The notes beneath the pieces were generated by a model. That model did not search any database. It was not told where the DNA came from and saw only the letters and a list, made by a program, of their open reading frames with translations. Positions 9,801 to 18,245 of a stretch of 64,000 bases of DNA are shown piece by piece. Source of the DNA: an uncultured Victivallales bacterium (GTDB lineage Bacteria; Verrucomicrobiota; Lentisphaeria; Victivallales; UBA1829); assembly GCA_934644965.1 (NCBI GenBank), contig CAKUDG010000001.1, positions 124,001-188,000 of the forward strand, written 5' to 3'. A program made the translations under genes and the position numbers. Position 1 is the first letter of the stretch. Each line of letters starts with the position of its first letter.

Positions 9801-10128
9801 CATAGAGCGCCGGAGCCTCCTTCCCCTCCTCTTCCGGACGGTATTTGATCGTATATTTGGAATGATGAAGCGCCGCAGCCATCGCATGCGGACAGAAGCC
9901 GGGCCATTCCTGATCGCAGTTGCATTCAAAGGAATACGGACCGTTTGGAAATCCGCGGAACTCCGTCCGGTGAATAAAGCCGCGCGAATTCCGGAACAGA
10001 GCCCGGAGAATACCGGGGGAATTCTCATGACAGCAGAGAAGTTCGCCCGCATGAAGAATCTGCTTTGCCTTCCGGAAGACGTCCCGGGAAGACGCCGCAA
10101 TCAGTTTCGACTCAAAACTCTCACCCAT
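6856..10128 (-). CDS. SNF2/Swi2-family helicase-like ATPase with N-terminal SWIM zinc finger
   Basis: The protein has 1090 residues. A SWIM-type motif, CNCDQEW followed by CPH (about residues 68-80), binds zinc and probably nucleic acid or protein. A long region without a recognised domain (about 100-600) follows. The SNF2 motor has Walker A ADEMGLGKT near residue 630, a DEAQ Walker B near 724, the C-terminal lobe with LFFSQFTSML, and motif VI DRTHRIGQ near 1023. These proteins are dsDNA translocases that remodel protein-DNA complexes such as stalled RNA polymerase. This one is larger than the RNAP-recycling RapA and has a different N-terminus. AGGGGAAAG about 10 bp upstream supports the start. 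It is divergent from the glycosyltransferase operon. The large plus-strand open frames across it are codon-bias shadows. Confidence 0.93.
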   Translation of the reverse strand: MGESFESKLIAASSRDVFRKAKQILHAGELLCCHENSPGILRALFRNSRGFIHRTEFRGFPNGPYSFECNCDQEWPGFCPHAMAAALHHSKYTIKYRPEEEGKEAPALYAGLKFSGLPELLTQALTPSTAFVSIDAESEFPHVPSKWERVPLTVSLKMGTRQYGGNLNNLRQLHFGKSLAATLQLTAFPQQDRQIIRFLAINAAQDGTKLSLDAEQCAEFFHCLPGFQNFRRLGEKVVVHREPATPILLLEKVARGFLLRSAIVVNGSTLPLKDVKVITGRVGCWVGMLGEYWWIPAQMDVAWLRSFLRTTVQPCDAKAAKMLVAAEQIMPVKIIATGGVKLRQRKFKTMYDAVIHEDGSLEMEVLFDYDGRLCKADQLRLASHGGKFWRRNSKGEFEAVRELVNFGFEMLKGGKSADGETRLILRDREAIGAFIDEVIPMWLRSGREFLMSSSLAALSGDSSNLRMEQKIVAETAEYFDLRLSLYSASCPVRWKDLVLSAKNDEYFINTGNASVFIKLPRPFRRFASAIADIVEQLPPSPSDPDAEFLRIPRSGAVYWAELGAEIPGAVPAEFLRLKLEMESAVQDSRSGELQLDRKLFHGDLRNYQQAGVLWMKTLGTRGFNLILADEMGLGKTIQSLALFSTAPQENLPALIVCPTSLVDNWVREARKFLPDLRILPISGHDRAPLWAKALSQDICVTSYALAKRDFEHIAPLRFKYLVLDEAQHIKNPSSANAQICKSIAADHKLVLTGTPLENSAEDLWSIFDFLHPGMLGSIRGFKNRYAAIHTNPKASQDLSRRISPFILRRRKADVCTELPGKQEQIIRCEMDNGQLDLYNHFRREALRSCEAFRKDGKPAGRIGILTSLLRLRQICCDPALLPEKLLPLSASAADTSADGRASSSSSYGMPPRSAKMELLKEVLMESIDSGHKVLFFSQFTSMLKLVRNWLDSEGVTYEYLDGATKDRQARVDAFNHSADLRLFLLSLKAGGLGLNLTSADTVIIYDPWWNPAAEAQATDRTHRIGQTQPVNCIKLVVRDSIEEKVLELQKRKSELFSNLVEASGAAMRGMDLEDFEFLLGDPGNAFTAAN

Positions 10129-10266
10129 GGCCGAGTACTCGCTTTCCCCTCATTCATCAGAAAACACATCCGTCAAAAAAAAAGGAATGTAACACTTCCT
10201 GCAGGAAATAAAAGGGACTCCGGAATTTATTTTCCCTTTTTTTTTGAAAAGTCAGGCGGAACACTC

Positions 10267-10295
10267 TTGACTCAAATGCACCCCCGTGCTAGAAT
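10267..10295 (+). promoter_or_regulatory. Promoter of the GT2/GT-C/EEP operon
   Basis: TTGACT (10267-10272), a 17-bp spacer and TAGAAT (10290-10295) give a near-consensus sigma70-type promoter. Transcription would begin near 10302, leaving a leader of about 30 nt before ATG 10333. Confidence 0.8.
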
Positions 10296-10332
10296 TCTCC
10301 AAACCTTTCAAGCAGATAAAACAAAAAACAAC

Positions 10333-11100
10333 ATGCCCAGAATCTCTGTCATATTTCCCTGCCGGAACGAGGAACGGCGGATGAATCCACAGATCTTCAT
10401 CTCCTGGCTCCGCAGGTATCCGGACACCCGCTTCCTCTTCGTCGACGACGCCAGCAGCGACGGAACCGCGAAACTCATCCGGAAAATCATCTCCGACTCC
10501 CCGGAACACTCCGCTTCAGTGCTCAGCCTCCCTGAAAATGTCGGCAAGGCTGAAGCCGTCCGCCGCGGCTTCCTTCAGCTCATGGAAGAAGCGGAAGGCG
10601 CTCTTCTTCCCCCTCCCGACTGCATCGGATTCCTCGATGCGGATCTCGCCACGCCCCTGGAGGAAATCCCGGCTCTGACACAAGAGCTTCTCCGCGGAGA
10701 CTGCGGAATCGTCATCGGATCCCGTGTGGCTCTCTTCGGGCGGAACATCCGGCGTTCGCCGCTGCGTCACTATCCAGGGAGGATCTTCGCCACGTTTGCT
10801 TCCTGGACGCTCGACTGCGTCATTTACGATACCCAGTGCGGGGCGAAATTCTTCCGCTTCTCTCCTGATCTCCGCGATCTTTTCGATCGTCCTTTCCTGA
10901 GCACCTGGTGCTTCGATGTGGAACTGATCGCACGCGTCAAGGCCAAAGGCTCCTTCTGCGGACAGCCCTTCGACAGAGCCATTCGCGAACTGCCGCTTCA
11001 GACATGGGTGGACCAGCCGGGATCCAAAGTCCGTCCGCTGGATTTCTTCCGTTCCCTCTTCGAGCTGTTCAGGATCCGGCGGGAGGTCTTGAAAAAATGA
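10333..11100 (+). CDS. Family 2 glycosyltransferase (dolichyl/polyprenyl-phosphate sugar synthase type)
   Basis: This 255-residue GT-A enzyme starts PRISVIFPCRNEERR. It has the nucleotide-sugar binding Asp pair in FVDDASSDGT, the metal-binding motif FLDADLATP, and the DTQCGAKFF segment typical of DPM1-like enzymes. Such enzymes pass a sugar from a nucleotide donor to a polyprenyl phosphate at the inner face of the membrane. No C-terminal membrane helix is present. ATG 10333 was chosen over an open upstream extension because it sits about 30 nt after a clear promoter and starts at the first fold strand. Its last four bases, ATGA, overlap the start of the next gene, so translation is probably coupled to two GT-C transferases that could use its lipid-linked product. 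The sugar is unknown. Confidence 0.88.
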   Translation: MPRISVIFPCRNEERRMNPQIFISWLRRYPDTRFLFVDDASSDGTAKLIRKIISDSPEHSASVLSLPENVGKAEAVRRGFLQLMEEAEGALLPPPDCIGFLDADLATPLEEIPALTQELLRGDCGIVIGSRVALFGRNIRRSPLRHYPGRIFATFASWTLDCVIYDTQCGAKFFRFSPDLRDLFDRPFLSTWCFDVELIARVKAKGSFCGQPFDRAIRELPLQTWVDQPGSKVRPLDFFRSLFELFRIRREVLKK

Positions 11101-13304
11101 GTTTTCAGCAGTCCCGTCTCCAGTCCGTATTTTTCCATGCGCTTCCGGGATTTTTTCTCCTGATACTGGCGCTGCTGCTCTTCGGCTTTCTGAAAACAAA
11201 CGACGTCACGGTGGACGAACCGGTCCACCTTCTCGGAGGACTCGAAATTCTGCAGAACGGCGGGCATACGGTCAATCCGGAAAGCGGCGTTTTCCCGCAA
11301 CTCTGGAGTGCGCTCCCGCTCTGCGGAAGGATCTCCATGCCCCCTTCCGGAACCTTGGAGACGGCTTATTCCGGAAATCCCTACGCATACGCGCGCGATG
11401 TACTCCTCTGCACCGGCTCAGGAATGCAGGAGAAAACGGGGAAAGAACTTTCTCCGGACGGGGAAAAGAAGGAATTCCCCGGCAAAAGAACGCCGGGCGG
11501 AGTATTTGAACTTCCCCGGATCATGATGTCGCTTCTCTGTCTTCTCTGCGGATATGTGATTTATCTTGCGGGAACCATGATCGCGGGAAGAAAGGCGGCG
11601 CTGGCGGCGCTGGGACTTTATGTATTCACCCCGCTTTACATCTCGAACGGACCGCTGGTAACGGCGGACATGGCGGTTTCGCTGTTTTTTCTCCTGTCCC
11701 TGTACAGTTTTCAGCGTCTGCTCCAGAGGATCACGCTTTGGAACCTGGGGATGACTTCGCTGTCTCTCTGTCTGCTGTTTCTTTCCAAGATGTCGGCACC
11801 TGTCATTGCACCGGTGCTTCTTCTGATGGTGATTCTGAAGGGCTGTTCAAGCAGTCCGCTTGAAATCCGCCTCCCCTTTTCCGGGAAAAGGAAAATCACG
11901 GACCGGAAATGGAAGGGGGCGTGTCTTCTGCTGCTCTGCCTCTCCCTGACAGTCCTCCTTTTCGGCGCCATCTGGACCGCTTACGGATACCGGGCGGAGT
12001 TTCCGGAACTTCCTCCCGGAGTCCCCGCCGCACGCTCCTTTGAACAGGCAATGGAAGCCACAAAGGACATGGCCGTCCCGGAAGCCGCAAAACTCCTCTT
12101 CCTGGACAAACTCCTGCCGCAGCCTTTCTTCTACGGCTTCCTGCACGCCTGCTTTCATGCACGCGAACGCTGGAGTTTTCTGGACGGGAAAGTCTCCGAA
12201 CAGGGGCATGCCCTTTTCTTTCCGCTGGTCTTTTTCTACAAAACTCCGCCGCCTCTGCTGATTGCGTTTCTTCTGTCTCTGGCGGCGCTGGGGATGTCTC
12301 TGAAGAGCCGTTTCGGGAGGAAGAAAGCGTTTCTGGCTCTTCCCTATCTGCTGTTCACAGTTGTGTTTCTGATTCCGGTCCTGAGTTCACATCTGAATAT
12401 CGGATACCGGCATCTGATGCCGGCAATCACGGTGTTCTTCCCGCTCACGGCACTGGGAGCGGAATTTCTGTTCCGTGCTGGAAGAAAGAAGAAGGAAGGG
12501 GGAAAAGATACAGGGCTGCTGCGGTATTTGCCACTAGCACTCTGCGTCTGGAACGCGGTGGAGTGCATGACGGTCTACCCGCATTCCCTCGCCTATTTCA
12601 GTTCCCTAGCGGGCGGTCCGGAAAGGGCGTACCGGCATGTTGTGGACAGTTCCCTCGACTGGGGCCAGGATCTGAAAAACATCGCAGAAACCCTGGAAAA
12701 GGAAAAACTCCGCTTCACATTCACACCAGAGGAGTCCCTGGCGAATCCGCCCGTTTCAGGGAATTCCGCCGATGCGTGGAACTCTTCCGTTGCAGAGAAC
12801 TCTTCCGAATCCGGGGAATCTTCTTCCGGAGCAAAAATTTTTCTTTCCTATTTCGGTTCCATCCCGCCGTCATCGGCGGGTCTGGAGAATCTGCGCCTCC
12901 TGCCGCCCTCCTCCAATGGAGGAACCGGCGGGGAAAAAGAGGCTCTGGAGGAAATTCTGTATGAAATGGAGCCGGGCATCTATCTTTTCAGCGCCACGCA
13001 TCTTCACGGCTTCGGAGCCCATCCCCGCACGGATTATCTGCTGGAGCATCCCGCCCTGCTCGGAGAACTCAGAGGAATCTTCTATCAGGCGCTCCGTGCG
13101 AAAAACGGGAAAGGGGAGATGCCGGATCTCGGATCGGATCTGAGACTCCTGACCGCCTGTTCGGAATACCAGTCCCTCCGGGCGGAACTGTTGAGACGGA
13201 TTCTGGAAAACAGCCCTCCCGATTTTCATGTCAACTACTCGATCTTGGGGTGGTATCTCGATCAGAATAAACTGAAAATGATTTTGAAAGACCTGATCCC
13301 ATGA
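11097..13304 (+). CDS. GT-C fold membrane glycosyltransferase (PMT/ArnT-like), paralogue 1
   Basis: The 735-residue protein has about ten to twelve hydrophobic segments; the first (about 13-32, LPGFFLLILALLLFGFL) is followed by the acidic loop motif VTVDEPVHLLGG. An acidic Asp/Glu pair after the first helix is the hallmark of GT39/PMT_2-like transferases, which move a sugar from a polyprenyl phosphate to protein or lipid on the outer face of the membrane. The C-terminal part (about 510-735) is soluble and less conserved. It carries a Ser/Asn/Glu-rich insertion near 555-580 that the neighbouring paralogue lacks. The gene overlaps both neighbours by ATGA. Family fold is well supported; donor and acceptor are unknown. 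Confidence 0.85.
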   Translation: MSFQQSRLQSVFFHALPGFFLLILALLLFGFLKTNDVTVDEPVHLLGGLEILQNGGHTVNPESGVFPQLWSALPLCGRISMPPSGTLETAYSGNPYAYARDVLLCTGSGMQEKTGKELSPDGEKKEFPGKRTPGGVFELPRIMMSLLCLLCGYVIYLAGTMIAGRKAALAALGLYVFTPLYISNGPLVTADMAVSLFFLLSLYSFQRLLQRITLWNLGMTSLSLCLLFLSKMSAPVIAPVLLLMVILKGCSSSPLEIRLPFSGKRKITDRKWKGACLLLLCLSLTVLLFGAIWTAYGYRAEFPELPPGVPAARSFEQAMEATKDMAVPEAAKLLFLDKLLPQPFFYGFLHACFHARERWSFLDGKVSEQGHALFFPLVFFYKTPPPLLIAFLLSLAALGMSLKSRFGRKKAFLALPYLLFTVVFLIPVLSSHLNIGYRHLMPAITVFFPLTALGAEFLFRAGRKKKEGGKDTGLLRYLPLALCVWNAVECMTVYPHSLAYFSSLAGGPERAYRHVVDSSLDWGQDLKNIAETLEKEKLRFTFTPEESLANPPVSGNSADAWNSSVAENSSESGESSSGAKIFLSYFGSIPPSSAGLENLRLLPPSSNGGTGGEKEALEEILYEMEPGIYLFSATHLHGFGAHPRTDYLLEHPALLGELRGIFYQALRAKNGKGEMPDLGSDLRLLTACSEYQSLRAELLRRILENSPPDFHVNYSILGWYLDQNKLKMILKDLIP

Positions 13305-15382
13305 CACGTTTCCGCTTGAAGAAATGGGAATATCCCGCAGCCGCACTGCTTCTGCTGCTCCATCTGGCCCTGATGATCGGATTCATCCGGAACAATGACC
13401 TGACCATTGATGAACCCGTCCATATCCTTGGCGGACTGGAAATTCTGCAGAACGGGGGACACACCATGAATCCGGAAAGCGGCGTTTTCCCGCAGGTTTG
13501 GAGCGCGCTTCCGATCTGCGGAGCAATCTCCATGCCGCCGTCAGGAACCATGGAAACTCTGCACAGCGCCCCCTACCCTTTCGCCCGTCACATCTTCTTT
13601 CATGAAGACGCGGACAGGAGAGTCAGGGAAATAACGGAACCGGAGACGGATTTTTCCGGAAGCGGGGAGCATGAAACGGAACTTGTCTATCCGGAGAGAC
13701 TGTTTTTCCTTTCCCGTCTGAACATGTCTCTCCTGAGTCTGGCCTGCGGGTTCCTGATCTTCCTGGCGGCGCGGGAACTCTGCGGGAGAGCGCCCGCCCT
13801 GATGACTCTTGGACTTTATGTCTTTTATCCGCTGTATCTTTCCAACGGACCGCTGGCGACGGCGGACATGGCGGCGTCGCTGTTTTTTCTTTCGTCGCTG
13901 TTTTTCTTTCTCCGTTTTCTGCGGCGTCCGGGGCTGTGGAATCTGCTTCTGACGGGAGCGTCTCTATCTCTGCTCTTTCTCTCCAAGATGTCCGCGGCTG
14001 TGATTGCGGCGGTGTTCGTGATTCTGATTCTCATCAAGGTGTTTACGCATTCTCCGATGAAGCTCTGTCTGTGGGGGGGGAAAAGAGTCGTTCTGAGGAA
14101 AAGGCTCCCGAAACTGGGCGTCTGCATGCTTGGCTGCGTTATCCTGACGATCATGCTCTTTCTCTCCATCTGGACCGCCTACGGATGGCGCAGGGAATTT
14201 CCTCCGATTCCGGAAGACGCCAGGGCCGTACGTCTCTTTGAACAGGCCAGAAACATCAGCGGTCCGATTCCGGAAGCGGTCCGTTTCCTGAAGCTGGAAA
14301 ACATCCTTCCCCAGCCCTATCTTTACGGATTCCTGCACATGTACTTCTATTCCCAGGCACGATGGAGCTTTCTGGATGGAGAAGTTTCCCGGGAAGGCCA
14401 TGCACTCTTCTTCCCCCTGGCCTTTCTGTACAAGACACCGCCCCCGCTTCTTCTGGTTTTCCTTGCCGCAATTGCGGGAATGGGTCTTTCCGCACGGACT
14501 TGTTTCGGCAGGAAGAGGCTGTTTCTGCTGCTGCCGTATCTGATTTTCGCAGGGATTTTTGCCTTTTCCGCGCTGAACACTCATTTGAACATCGGGTATC
14601 GGCATCTGATGCCGGCGATCACGCTTTTCTTCCCCCTTTCGGGGATGGGGTTCCGATGGATGACAGGATCTCTGCGGCGGATCACGGAGGGCGGGAAAAA
14701 AGGAAAAAGCCGATTCCGTTTTCTGAACTATGCGCCCTGGGTATTCTGTCTGTGGAATGCCGGGGAATCGCTGGCGGTCTACCCGCATTCGCTGGCGTAT
14801 TTCAGTTCGTTTTTCGGGGGACCGGAACAGGCGTATTTCCATCTGGTGGACAGTTCCCTCGACTGGGGACAGGACGGAAAAAACATCCGTCCCGTCCTGG
14901 AACAGCACGGTGTCCCGACCGACGGCTCCGTCCCCCTTTACTTTGCCTTCTTCACCTCGATTCCAGAAGAATTCTGCGGTCTGGAAAACGCGCGGCACAT
15001 TCATTTCGGCAGCAGCAATCTGAAAGAGACTCTCTTTGAATTCACTCCCGGATACTACATCATCAGCGCAACCTATCTGCGCGGCTACAGCGCCAACACC
15101 AATACCGGACTGTATTTGAAACGTCCCGACATTCTCTCCGACCTGAAGAATGTTTTCTATGCGGCCTTCGACGCCGTTCGGGACTCCCGCCCGCTCCCCG
15201 TCCTTCCGGAGGAGGATATGGACCTGGACCGCATGTGCATCGAATACCAGTCCTTCCGCTTCGAGATTCTCCGGCGCGGACTGGAACGCATGAAGCCGGA
15301 GTTCCATGTCCATTACTCCATCTACGTGTATCGTCTGGACAAGACACAGCTGAAAAAAATCCTGAAGGACTTGATCCGATGA
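13301..15382 (+). CDS. GT-C fold membrane glycosyltransferase (PMT/ArnT-like), paralogue 2
   Basis: The 693-residue protein is a clear tandem duplicate of the preceding gene. It shares LTIDEPVHILGGLEILQNGG after the first helix, the NPESGVFPQ loop, IGYRHLMPAIT, YPHSLAYFSS, LVDSSLDWGQD and the C-terminal ILKDLI ending. It lacks the Ser-rich insertion and has a different loop near residues 95-130 (DADRRVREI). The same arguments place it in the membrane as a polyprenyl-phosphate-sugar dependent transferase. It starts within the stop of paralogue 1 (ATGA) and ends within the start of the EEP gene (ATGA). Two divergent copies suggest two acceptors or two sequential additions, or a heterodimer. Confidence 0.86.
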   Translation: MTRFRLKKWEYPAAALLLLLHLALMIGFIRNNDLTIDEPVHILGGLEILQNGGHTMNPESGVFPQVWSALPICGAISMPPSGTMETLHSAPYPFARHIFFHEDADRRVREITEPETDFSGSGEHETELVYPERLFFLSRLNMSLLSLACGFLIFLAARELCGRAPALMTLGLYVFYPLYLSNGPLATADMAASLFFLSSLFFFLRFLRRPGLWNLLLTGASLSLLFLSKMSAAVIAAVFVILILIKVFTHSPMKLCLWGGKRVVLRKRLPKLGVCMLGCVILTIMLFLSIWTAYGWRREFPPIPEDARAVRLFEQARNISGPIPEAVRFLKLENILPQPYLYGFLHMYFYSQARWSFLDGEVSREGHALFFPLAFLYKTPPPLLLVFLAAIAGMGLSARTCFGRKRLFLLLPYLIFAGIFAFSALNTHLNIGYRHLMPAITLFFPLSGMGFRWMTGSLRRITEGGKKGKSRFRFLNYAPWVFCLWNAGESLAVYPHSLAYFSSFFGGPEQAYFHLVDSSLDWGQDGKNIRPVLEQHGVPTDGSVPLYFAFFTSIPEEFCGLENARHIHFGSSNLKETLFEFTPGYYIISATYLRGYSANTNTGLYLKRPDILSDLKNVFYAAFDAVRDSRPLPVLPEEDMDLDRMCIEYQSFRFEILRRGLERMKPEFHVHYSIYVYRLDKTQLKKILKDLIR

Positions 15383-16134
15383 CTATGAGACTGTTCACTT
15401 ACAACATCGCCTACGGCACCGGCTGTCCGGGGAACATGGGAAAAAACATCCTGACCGCGCACCGTTATCTGCGCACTCCGCGCAGAAGCATCGACCGGAT
15501 CTGCCGCAGCATCCGCTCCTATTCTCCGGACATCGTCGCCCTGGTGGAAGTGGACACGGGCTCCTTCCGGACCGGATATCTCAATCAGGCGGAACTGATC
15601 GCGGAAAAACTCGGTTCCTTCCAGAGTTCCGGTATCAAATACGCGGAGGATTCCATCGGGAGAAAGATCCCCATCCTGCGCCGTCAGGCCAATGCCATTC
15701 TGAACAGAATGACGGACGCAGGCGCAACGTTCCATTATTTCCCCGCCGGATTCAAACGTCTTGTCATTGAACTGAGTCTGAGTACATGCAGCGTGTTTCT
15801 CGTGCATCTCGCTCTGGAAACAAGGACAAGGCACATCCAGCTCAGGCATCTTCAGAAGATCGTGCCGAAAAACCGTCCTGTCATTGTCACGGGCGACTTC
15901 AACACTCTTCTCGGGGCAAGGGAGCTTCTTCCCCTCTGCCGGGCGCTTTCACTGAAAAACGCCAATGTCTCGAACCTTCCCACCTTTCCCTCCTGGAATC
16001 CGGAAAAACAGCTCGATTTCATTCTCTATTCCCCTGGAATCAAACCGATTTCCCTGAGAGTGCCGAAAATCAGTTTTTCGGATCATCTGCCGCTGGTGTT
16101 TGATTTTGAGACGGAGCAGAGGATCCAGCGCTGA
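15379..16134 (+). CDS. Endonuclease/exonuclease/phosphatase (EEP) superfamily protein
   Basis: The 251-residue protein shows the EEP metal-enzyme signature. FTYNIAYG opens the fold, VALVEVD gives the metal-binding Glu, VTGDFNT the Asp/Asn pair, and SDHLPLVFDF the terminal Asp-His. Members cleave phosphodiesters in nucleic acids, phosphoinositides or sphingomyelin. There is no signal peptide. It is the last gene of the operon and is translationally coupled to the GT-C transferases, so a role in lipid or glycan-phosphate turnover is more attractive than DNA repair; that is inference. Its 3' end overlaps the 3' end of the convergent minus-strand gene by 65 bp. Confidence 0.85.
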   Translation: MTMRLFTYNIAYGTGCPGNMGKNILTAHRYLRTPRRSIDRICRSIRSYSPDIVALVEVDTGSFRTGYLNQAELIAEKLGSFQSSGIKYAEDSIGRKIPILRRQANAILNRMTDAGATFHYFPAGFKRLVIELSLSTCSVFLVHLALETRTRHIQLRHLQKIVPKNRPVIVTGDFNTLLGARELLPLCRALSLKNANVSNLPTFPSWNPEKQLDFILYSPGIKPISLRVPKISFSDHLPLVFDFETEQRIQR

Positions 16135-17998
16135 GCTTGTCGGCGGTTTTCCGGAGTGTCTCGTTCACCATGTCGACGGCGAAGTCGGAAGCTTTTTCCG
16201 CAAGTCCGGACGCCATTTTCCGGAGTGCCTGCGTATCCAGTCCCGAAGCGGAACTTCCGGCGGAGGAAGCCGCCTTCGGATCCGGAGCGGCGGCGGATGT
16301 CCCGTTTCCCTCCTCCTTCTCCTTCCCAGATCCGGGAGAAGAAGAGGGAGAATCCGGATGCTTTCCTTCTTCGTCTTCCGAAGCGGCGGCGGAATCGGGG
16401 AGAAATTCGCCGGGCGTCCTGGATTCCACCCAGAGGATCGCCTCGTCGGAAAGAATGACGGCCGCATACTCAATGATGTCCTTGAACTTCTTTTTGACTC
16501 CGAAAAGATCCTCGGTCAGCGCGGAGATATCCTTCCGTCCGACCTCTATGCTCTGCCCCGGATTCAGAACGGAAATGGTCTCCCCCACGGGAAACGACAC
16601 ATAATCTCCTTTGAACATGTCGGTAAAACGCACGCAGAGAAGCACCGTGAGGTTCTTCAGCGGTTCCGAGCCACGGTTGCTGAGCTTCAGAATAACGCGG
16701 TTGAAGAAAAACGCCTCGTCCAGTTCCAGCCGGACATCGGCATCCCCCGCCGTGATGCGGAAGAGCCCCGTATCCAGCGCCTTGCTGGAAAACTTGAAGT
16801 CATCGAGCACCTTGTCCCATTCCCCCTGACGGCGGCGGCGGAAGAAATGATCGAAGATCTTCTCTTTTGCCTTTCCATTCTCTCCTGCGGCAAGATAAAT
16901 GCGCGCCTTCTGGAAGTCCGGGCTGAAATACCCCGATCCGGACATCATCGCACGATACGCATTGACAATGACCCGTCCTTCCTTGGACTTGTTCAGAAAT
17001 GCGCGTTTCCGGTAGATTCCAAGACGGTCGTTGACCCGTTCCTGCAGTTTTGGAAAATAAGCGGCCGCCTGATCAAAGTCGATCAGCGCCTGTTCCGGAT
17101 TCCCTCCCTTCAGATGAAACACGCCGCTCAGCAGAAACCCGGCGGCATGGACAGGATGTTTTTCACGGAAATCCTGAAGAATCGCCTCCGCCCTGGCACG
17201 GTCCAGTTCTCCCCCGCGTTCGAGAAGCGCCATGGCAAGCAGAAGATGAGCCTCTGTCTCATACGGTGCCATTTCCGCCGCCTCTGACGCGCGTGCGGCG
17301 GCCTCGTCCCAGTTTCCTTCAAAAACGGCCAGATAGGCGCGGTCGCGCGCGGAACAGAGTTTGTCCCACTCACGATAGTGTTTCGAGGAAATTTCCATAA
17401 AGTCGAACATGAACTCGAGAAACTGGTCCTGAGCCGCCAGAAGACGGGCCTTCTGCTCCCGCTTGAGACTGGATTTCTTCAGTCTCTCCTGCAGAACCTT
17501 CCGGGCCTGACTCCGGTCCACGCTCAGTCCGACCGGATCAATGACGGAAAACAGCTCCAGCACGGCTCCGCTCGCCGTTTCATAAAGCGACTCGCTTTCC
17601 TCCAGCGCATCCTTCTCCCGCAGAAGATTCTTGTACAGATTGAAAAAACGGTATTTCAGCGCCTGAACATCCGGGCTGACGCGGTCGGGATCCTCCTGAA
17701 GGATGTACTGCTCCGTCAGATCCTCGAAATTCTTCGCATGGAGCATGGCCTGCTCCATCCCGAACAATGCGGATATGGTCGCATCCGGATCGGACAACAC
17801 CTGTTCCGGAGAAGCCGCCTTCTCTTCCAGCTCCGCCATTTTCTTTTCCACGCGCTTCTCCGCTTCGCGGACGTAGGCTGGCGGACGGTTCCCCGGATCA
17901 AAATACCGCACTCCCGCCGTAAACAGAATCGCCAGAAACAACAGAACTGCCGAAGGAATCAGGCAGCCCAGGACAGACCAGTGCAGTTTTCCCGTCAT
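16070..17998 (-). CDS. Membrane-anchored TPR-like protein of unknown function
   Basis: This 642-residue protein begins MTGKLHWSVLGCLIPS and has one N-terminal transmembrane helix (about 7-30, rich in Val, Leu and Ile). A charged coiled-coil-like region (VREAEKRVEKKMAELEEKA) and several TPR-like helical pairs follow (for example AARASEAAEMAPYETEAHLLLAMALLERG). The next part is beta-rich (about 420-520). The last 100 residues are low-complexity Ser/Ala/Gly/Glu. I chose ATG 17998 because it begins just before the membrane helix; upstream in-frame sequence is Arg/Pro-rich. The protein probably faces the periplasm as a scaffold. I do not recognise a named family. Its 3' end overlaps the EEP gene tail-to-tail by 65 bp. 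Confidence 0.8.
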   Translation of the reverse strand: MTGKLHWSVLGCLIPSAVLLFLAILFTAGVRYFDPGNRPPAYVREAEKRVEKKMAELEEKAASPEQVLSDPDATISALFGMEQAMLHAKNFEDLTEQYILQEDPDRVSPDVQALKYRFFNLYKNLLREKDALEESESLYETASGAVLELFSVIDPVGLSVDRSQARKVLQERLKKSSLKREQKARLLAAQDQFLEFMFDFMEISSKHYREWDKLCSARDRAYLAVFEGNWDEAAARASEAAEMAPYETEAHLLLAMALLERGGELDRARAEAILQDFREKHPVHAAGFLLSGVFHLKGGNPEQALIDFDQAAAYFPKLQERVNDRLGIYRKRAFLNKSKEGRVIVNAYRAMMSGSGYFSPDFQKARIYLAAGENGKAKEKIFDHFFRRRRQGEWDKVLDDFKFSSKALDTGLFRITAGDADVRLELDEAFFFNRVILKLSNRGSEPLKNLTVLLCVRFTDMFKGDYVSFPVGETISVLNPGQSIEVGRKDISALTEDLFGVKKKFKDIIEYAAVILSDEAILWVESRTPGEFLPDSAAASEDEEGKHPDSPSSSPGSGKEKEEGNGTSAAAPDPKAASSAGSSASGLDTQALRKMASGLAEKASDFAVDMVNETLRKTADKLSAGSSAPSQNQTPAADDPKN

Positions 17999-18125
17999 GA
18001 TTTTCTCCGCTCCTCTTTTCCCCCCCCGGCGTCTTCTTCCGCCCTTTCTTCCCTTCCTCTCTTCTTTCCCGCGAGGAAGAAGCGAAGCGTTCAGGGGAGG
18101 GGCTCCTCCTGTCGGGCGTGTGGGA

Positions 18126-18154
18126 ACAATACTCCACGTCCCCGTGGAAGGCAA
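18126..18154 (-). promoter_or_regulatory. Candidate promoter of the TPR-like gene, with a palindrome in the spacer
   Basis: On the minus strand TTGCCT (18154-18149), a 17-bp spacer and TATTGT (18131-18126) form a moderate sigma70-type promoter. The spacer contains the perfect inverted repeat CCACG-N4-CGTGG (18134-18147), a possible operator. A second inverted repeat, GCGGGA-N3-TCCCGC, lies just upstream. Confidence 0.45.
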
Positions 18155-18245
18155 GCGGGACTTTCCCGCAAATCGCCGGAAATTCCATGCCGGGTGCGGA
18201 AAAGGGAAACAGGAAATCTCCTGCTGCATCCGGAGGATCCCGGTT

